DNA from: Thinopyrum elongatum
Taxonomy: Eukaryota; Streptophyta; Magnoliopsida; Poales; Poaceae
Direction of reading: 5' to 3'
Assembly (NCBI GenBank): GCA_011799875.1
Contig: CM022302.1
Coordinates: 185,620,942 to 185,684,941 of the forward strand
DNA: 64,000 nucleotides
The notes under the pieces were generated by a model. That model worked only from the letters and a program-made list of their open reading frames with translations. It was not told where the DNA came from and searched no databases. Below, piece by piece: positions 58,701 through 64,000 of this stretch (within the stretch, counting starts at the first letter, position 1; every line of letters begins with the position of its first letter). Made by a program: the position numbers and the translations under genes.

Positions 58701-59198
58701 ACCAGTATACGCCACGGAGGGTCCGCAACCTTAGTGCTCGACCCCATAATCGATGGATTCCACCTCACTTAAGTCCTAATGGACGGAGGTAGCAGCCTCA
58801 ATCTAATATACAAAGACACAATGAGGAAGATGGGGCTCGATCCGTCAAGGATCAAACCCAGTAGCACCACCTTCAAGGGGGTCATTCCGGGAGTGGAGGC
58901 CCGCTGCACAGGCGCTGTGACGCTTGAAGTAGTGTTCGGCTCTTCGGACAACTTCCGAAGCGAGGACTTGATCTTCAACATTGCACCTTTTCGCAGCGGC
59001 TATCACGCCCTCCTCGGCCGAACGACATTCGCTAAATTCAATGCCGTCCCACACTACGCGTACCTCAAGTTAAAGATGCCCGGTCCTTCGGGCGTCATAA
59101 CTATCAACGGCAATAGAGAACGCTCACTCCGGACCGAAGAGCACACTGCAGCCCTCGTGGTCGAAGACCAAACCGGCCCATACATGTCCCGATGCTGA
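55785..59198 (+). pseudogene. gag-protease pseudogene
   Basis: It starts at MAHMIIGEGIGSGDFF, homologous to the intact frame at 31519. The Gag core (GFKPVNIESYNGTTDPAVWI, FLTKKNQIVDCSDAKALAAF) lies at 57642-58480. The protease site is VLMDGGSSLNLIY near 58770, followed by FRSGYHALLGRTTFAKFNAV. Stops: 55926, 56547, 56766, 58485 and 58770; a frameshifted stretch lies at about 56860-57600. Frame 0 is shared by the start, the Gag core and the protease, so most breaks are point changes. Confidence 0.88.
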
Positions 59199-60607
59199 CC
59201 CGCCGTAAAGGCCGACGAGAACAGTAAGCGGGTTCGAACCCGTTCCCCATCATGGGAACCTGCATGCGTTCGCCGCAAATAGGGATGCGCACCTCACGGC
59301 ACGCCCACATTGTTCGTGCTCCACGTGCCTCGCCAGCACAATTTTGCACTCAAAATACCATGGGCAGCCATGAGGCATATATAAACAAACCCAAAGCATA
59401 TGTTCGGCTAACCCGAACTTCGGAATTACCTTGTCTTCGGATAACCCGGGGACCCATTCCGGACCCTCCCCCCCCCCCCCCCCCCCCCCCCAAGCACAAA
59501 GCTTCATCGGCAGGATCCTCACCCCTCAAGGTCTCATCGAAGGTCCCAACCCCCACCTCTCAGAAGCAAAGGCACAGACGTGCAACAGGGCAAAGTGGAG
59601 GCTTTGACTCATGCGTCAAGGCCCTGCGTAAACCTTTACTCTGTAAAACTTTTTTCTTTTTTACAAATAATGCCTTCATAGTTCGAATTGTACGGTTAGA
59701 CGTCTTGAGCCTACGAGAAATAATAAAAATGCCCTTTATGGTGTTCAGTTATCCGCATCTTGTGATTGTCTATTTCCTTTTTGATTCTCCCCTCGCTCTT
59801 CGAACAACCCGGCATGAAAATATGATCGGTTAACTAACCTAGAGATCGATTTTCATATCAGCTCGGCACCCCAAGTCCGACACTGCTTCCCGCAGAGTGT
59901 TCGGCATCTCGGATATTGCACTATATGCATTAAGTTCCGAACTATGTCTTAGGTCAATAGTTGGGTTGCCCGGCTCCTGTGCTTGCCCGGTCACGTCCGG
60001 CTAAGAGGACAAAGGGAGAACCCCTATGATTGTACTTCTGGTTCGCCCGGTCAAGTACCTCAGGTGGAGAAAGCCGAAAACTGACCGTCATAGTAAGCGC
60101 GAGCTGATCAGCGATCCGATGACGAGGTTTGACTCTAAAAATCGTTGGCAATTTTGCCGTGTCACACGAAGGGTTCGTCTTAACACAAACCACATGATCA
60201 GAAAGGGTAGGCATTTGCCCCCAAGTACATCACAAAACACAGGGGGCTAGTCCTCAGCCCCCACCGTCAAGCTCCTAAGGCTAAGTGAAAGCAATAAAAC
60301 CGAATACTCTGATTGCCTAGTTTTGCTCATGCACTACTGCCTCTGCGTACCAAGACATTGGCAGGGTAACAGCGCGGAGACAAAACACCCCTCGTGACAT
60401 TCACCTTGGGGCTGAAGCCGATGACTGGTAGCTTTCAGAATAAACATACGGTCGAATAGGAGTCAAAATTAAAATCATGACAATATAAAATAAGTCAGGC
60501 GGACGCATCATAAAGCATAAGGTCCAATCGGTAAAAACTCAATACAGTCATTCAAACATTACATCTTTTGAACACTAGCCCTCTATCGCCCGTGCGCCAT
60601 TCATCAC
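59199..60607. other. interior spacer with a C24 run
   Basis: Non-coding. It has an uninterrupted run of 24 C at 59468-59491. A block at about 59950-60110 matches 35485-35650 of the related element. No gene. Confidence 0.6.
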
Positions 60608-63491
60608 CTACGCAAAGTATTGCTCAGGGCAGCGATGCTCTTTTCCCTTGGGCGGAGGACCAGTGTCCATGTCCATTGGATTAATTTTTGGCCAATGCAC
60701 CATGGTCTTCACAAACGCGAGCCTCGCCCGCTCAAGGCACGTTGAGCGCTTCATGGCGTCAATCTGGAGCAGCGCCTCCTGTAGCTTTTGCACAAGGCCG
60801 AAGTAGGTGTCCGGAATGGGCTCGGCGGGCCACAAACTAACAAAGAGGTCCTTCACGGCCAGCTCGGACATCCGATGCATCTCCATCAACTGCTTTATTT
60901 GATTGCTAAGGAGGGGAGGACGCTCGGAATCTGGAAACTGTGACCAGAAGAGCCGCTGCATGGAGTCCTCCTCATGAGCGGCATAATGCTCCTTGGCGGC
61001 CGCCACATTCTCCGGAAGCTCGGCGAAGATGCCTGCGGAGCACCAGACCCGCGTCAGCAGGGCGAACCTGTTGCCTCCAAACACACTCTGCAGTAAGTAT
61101 TTCTTACCATTGCAATTTGCCCGACCTGGCGGAGCTCTTCCCGGACACCTCGCGCTTCAGTCCTCGCCTCCTGGAGCTCCTTCTCCACCTTGGACAGCTG
61201 GAAGGATCGCTCCCCCTGCTCATTCTCACTAGCCTCAAGCTTCTTGATGGCATCCTGGAGCTCCACTTGCACCTCGGTTACCCGAGCCTCGTGCTGCTCA
61301 CCAGCAAGTTTGGCCTGCTCGAGCTCGGCCACCGCCTTGTCAGCGGCCGTCTTCTTGGAAGCCGCCCCTGCCTCGGCTTTCTTCAAAGCCTCTCTCAAGC
61401 CCTCGACTTCGGCGGCGGCAGCTGCAAGATAATCACAATAAAAGATCAACATACAGTCCGGATCATCAATATCTGGCATCAAGCAGTTGTACATCTTATC
61501 AAAGGGCTTACCTTGCGCCTCGTCAAGCCGTTTGTTGACAAAGTCAAGCTCTTTATCAGAATGCTTGAGCTTCTAATCCATCTCCTCTAGTGCTGCAACA
61601 TTAGCAGTTGCAGCCAGAGAAGATGCCTGTGACATTAAAAAATTCACACCATTTTAGATAATGGCCTATAGAACGAGATCCTCCGCAGGTTTTCTTCGCA
61701 AACCTTACAGAGTCTCGGGGGCTACAACAGATATGGCATACTTAAACTAAGGATTAAATCCAATTTATGAGGAAAGAACATTACTTGACTTACCTCAAAG
61801 CCTGTTAGCAGGCCTTGAACAACGTCGTTCAGTCCGGAATGAAGGGACTGAACACCCTGTATAACTGCACTCATAAGAGTGCGGTGCTCGTCGACGACGG
61901 CAGAGTTGTTCACCAACTCCGCCAGCGCGTCCAGCCAGCCCACCACTGCCCGAGTGGAGATGTTCAGCGTGGGCATCGGGTCCCCAGCACCTTCCCCATC
62001 GAAAGGAGGTATTGGCTCCCTTGGGGGCTCGGGAGCCGAATTCGGCAGGGGTTCGGATGATCCGGATCCCCTCCCCGCGGTAGCCAGGAGGGATGCATCC
62101 CCTAGTCTTCAACGACTGAGGCGTCGGCCTTGGCCATGGTGGCATCGACCTCCTCCCCTATGTTCGGAGGAGGAGGGGTCTTTCGTGACACCACCTCCCC
62201 AACTTCTTCGGGGATTAGAGGAGGTGCAGAACGTGAGCCACTGTCCGCCAGTTCGGCGGGCAGGGACGTCCCCGAAGAGGTCTCCTCGGCGGGGTGGCCA
62301 CGCAGAGGGCTGCACTACCAGAAAAACAATCAATCTACATTCTACCAAGGACTACTAAAAGGATAAGGCAATTGAAAATGTTGCAATATGTACCTGGCCG
62401 CTTGGGGCTTGACCCTGGGTTCCTTCTTCGAAAACTTTCCGGATGCTTCGGACTCCTCGTCGGAGTCCGAGCTGTCGGGCAGGACCAGCTTGGGCCGGCA
62501 CTGTCTCTTCCGGGCCTGAGGAGGTTGAACCTCCTCGACGTCGCTGGACGCCGCCCTCTTATTAGCATGCGAGGAGGCGCTTTCCTCCTCGTCCTCGTCC
62601 CCCTCTTGTGCGGACTGGGCCGTGGTGTCTCCGGACCTGCTGTCCGGACGGGCTTTGCAACGGAGGCCCTCTCAGGCCTCCGGCATCTCCATCTTCTTGC
62701 CCTTCTTGTCAGGCGCCTTGTAAGGCACCACGACCAACAGCTTCTCTAGCTGCTCGAATCGGGGCCCTTCTGGCAGTGGCGCTGGGCCGCTGATCTTCTC
62801 AGCCTTGGCAAGCCTGCCCTGCAAAATCCACATAAAGAGGTTCAGATCAAATCATGTGGTGCTAATATTTGGATTCATGATAAGACAAGTGTCGCTCACC
62901 TTCCTCGGAGGGTTCGCAGTGTCGATGCTGATGTCCTCCCCCTCGACCGGCCACTCCTTCTGCGGTTTGAATAGTAGACTCCACACTTTCTTGTGGGTCG
63001 TGCCGAAGAGGTGCTGCACGGTGGCCGGATCTTAGGGGTCATACTCCCACATTGGCTTGGCCCTCTCCTGGCAGGGGAGGAGTCGACGATGGAGCATGAC
63101 CTGAATCACGTCGACCAGCTTCATGCTGGTCTCCATAACGCTGACGACGTGCTTCTGCAGCGCCTTCAAATCGTCAGCGGATCCCCAGTCCGGGCTCTTG
63201 TTGATCCATGTGGCCAGCCTGGTAGGGGGTCCAGATCTGAATGCGGGAGCTGCCGCCCAGCCGGCTCCCTGTGGCTCAGTGATATAGAACCATTCCTTTT
63301 GCCACATTCTGACGGTATCGATGAAGTGGCCCTTTGGCCACTGGACCCGTGTTAGTTTGCTGATCATGGCCCCACCACAGTCCGCCTGTTCGCCACCAAC
63401 TACCTTGGGCTTGATGTTGAACACCTTTAGCCACAGGCCGAAGTGTGGCTGGACTCGGAGGAAGGCCTCGCAGAAGATAATAAAGGACGAG
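60608..63491 (-). pseudogene. antisense gene of the 55-63 kb element, cut by an LTR
   Basis: Reading from 63491: FIIFCEAFLRVQPHFGLWLK, VFNIKPKVVGGEQADCGGAM and QKEWFYITEPQGAGWAAAPA match the first exon of the gene at 39182, whose N-terminal third is here separated by the LTR at 63492. Downstream are coiled-coil exons (AAAAEVEGLREALKKAEAGA at about 61440) and the conserved tail (NRFALLTRVWCSAGIFAELP ... KGEHRCPEQYFA-like end at 60608). In-frame stops occur, for example after MWEYDP near 63030. Shared architecture in two diverged elements argues that this gene belongs to the family. Function unknown. Confidence 0.72.
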
Positions 63492-64000
63492 TGTCGGATT
63501 CAGGGCTTCGCAGACCCAAGAAAGGTTCGAACTCTGGGGCGTGTGCGAAGAACTCAACCTATCCAGCCTACTAGCCTGTCACCCCACGGCCTAGCTCAAT
63601 TCACACGAACAAGGAAGAAGATGAACACGGTAGTTTACCCAGGTTTGGGCCACCTTGCGGTGTAAGACCCTACTCCTGCTTTGTGGTGGATTGGCCTCAA
63701 GAGGGGCCGAGGATGGACTAGTACATGGGATGAACAACCTCGTGAGGTTCGGGGTGAGGGAATGAGTCGACCCCTCTATGGTGGTGGCTAACTTATATTT
63801 ATAGTGGCCTCGGTCCTCTTCCCCCAAAACGTAGGCGGGAAGGGATCCCACAGTGTCCAATTTGAAAGGGGACAATAGTACATCTTATCCTAACGAAACG
63901 TGGTCTTCGCCTGCAAAGCTTATGGTCGTGACACAGCGGTGGGCTCAGCGATGACATCCAACCTGTCGTGCTGGCGGCCTTGGTCTCGTTGCACCGGAAT
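63492..64000 (-). mobile_element. LTR of a fourth element, minus strand, partial
   Basis: The junction at 63492 starts TGTCGGATTCAGG, an LTR terminus, preceded by ACGAG (possible target duplication). The segment AGTTTACCCAGGTTTGGGCC is the inverted form of the CCTGGGTAAAC signal near the 3' end of the other LTRs, and TATAAATA reads on the minus strand at 63796-63803. So the element points left and only its 3' LTR end is in view. Family not named. Confidence 0.75.
63796..63803 (-). promoter_or_regulatory. TATA box of the fourth LTR
   Basis: Minus-strand TATAAATA in the partial LTR. It supports the minus orientation. Confidence 0.45.

Larger units (their letters stand above)
55288..64000 (+). 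mobile_element. decayed relative of the 31-40 kb gypsy-type element
   Basis: It begins with an LTR (TGAGGGAGTCATGG...AACACCGACA) after GTTGT, the presumed target duplication, then a plus-strand gag-protease pseudogene and a minus-strand gene homologous to the one at 36072-39182. It is inserted in the Ulp1 gene of MULE B. A further element starts at 63492 inside it, so its right LTR is outside the window. Confidence 0.9.

Noticed and set aside
59468..59491. C24 homopolymer as a functional element
   Set aside because: It lies in a decayed element with no counterpart at the homologous place in the 31-40 kb element; probably slippage or an assembly effect.
59252..59833. 193-residue plus-strand frame across the C24 run
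   Set aside because: It crosses a homopolymer in the non-coding interior of the element, has no homologue in the related element and shows no recognisable domain.

Overview
The window looks like intergenic DNA from a large grass genome, most likely a Triticeae species (wheat, Aegilops, barley or rye). The LTR sequences, a tRNA-Asp-type primer site, plant-style introns and nested transposons all point that way. Family names come from recognition by eye and were not searched. No ordinary housekeeping gene is visible; essentially all of the 64 kb is transposon-derived.

Layout. (1) 1-10264: a minus-strand Ty3/gypsy element (gag, protease, RT, RNase H, integrase and an extra coiled-coil ORF) with both LTRs; its left LTR abuts an inverted LTR end of the same family. 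It sits inside a transposase gene. (2) 10265-30371 and 40206-about 44000: a Mutator-like (MULE) landscape, 'A'. It holds the 3' part of a FAR1/MULE transposase (+), a B3-like gene (-), a DEDD 3'-5' exonuclease-like gene (+), a GC-rich satellite, a large gene (-) with two successive Ulp1-like (C48) peptidase domains, a second exonuclease-like gene (+) and an apparently intact B3-like gene (+). (3) 31001-40200: a complete gypsy-type element inserted in that second exonuclease gene (5-bp target duplication AGGAG). It has an intact gag-protease ORF, no pol, and an antisense multi-exon gene. (4) About 44000-55287: a second MULE, 'B', with a convergent pair: FAR1/MULE transposase (+) and a double-Ulp1 gene (-). 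(5) 55288-63491: a decayed relative of the 31-40 kb element, inserted in the Ulp1 gene of B. (6) 63492-64000: an LTR of a fourth element, minus strand, inserted in the antisense gene of (5).

The most interesting pattern is not a gene. Non-coding DNA of landscape A is studded with a short word, TGCAGTNCA(C), almost always on the + strand whichever way the neighbouring gene runs. MULE B carries a related but different word, (T/A)GAAGTTCA, again mostly on + except for a reversed cluster near its left end. Both words form tandem arrays inside the Ulp1 genes, and the words nearly vanish inside the nested LTR retrotransposons. This resembles the element-specific motif landscapes that VANC anti-silencing proteins recognise in Arabidopsis VANDAL MULEs. 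I propose, as inference, a grass counterpart in which an element-encoded DNA-binding protein (FAR1-type transposase, the double-Ulp1 protein or a B3-like cargo protein) co-evolves with its own motif. Almost every coding gene here carries stops or frameshifts, so this locus is a fossil; intact relatives would be needed to test function.
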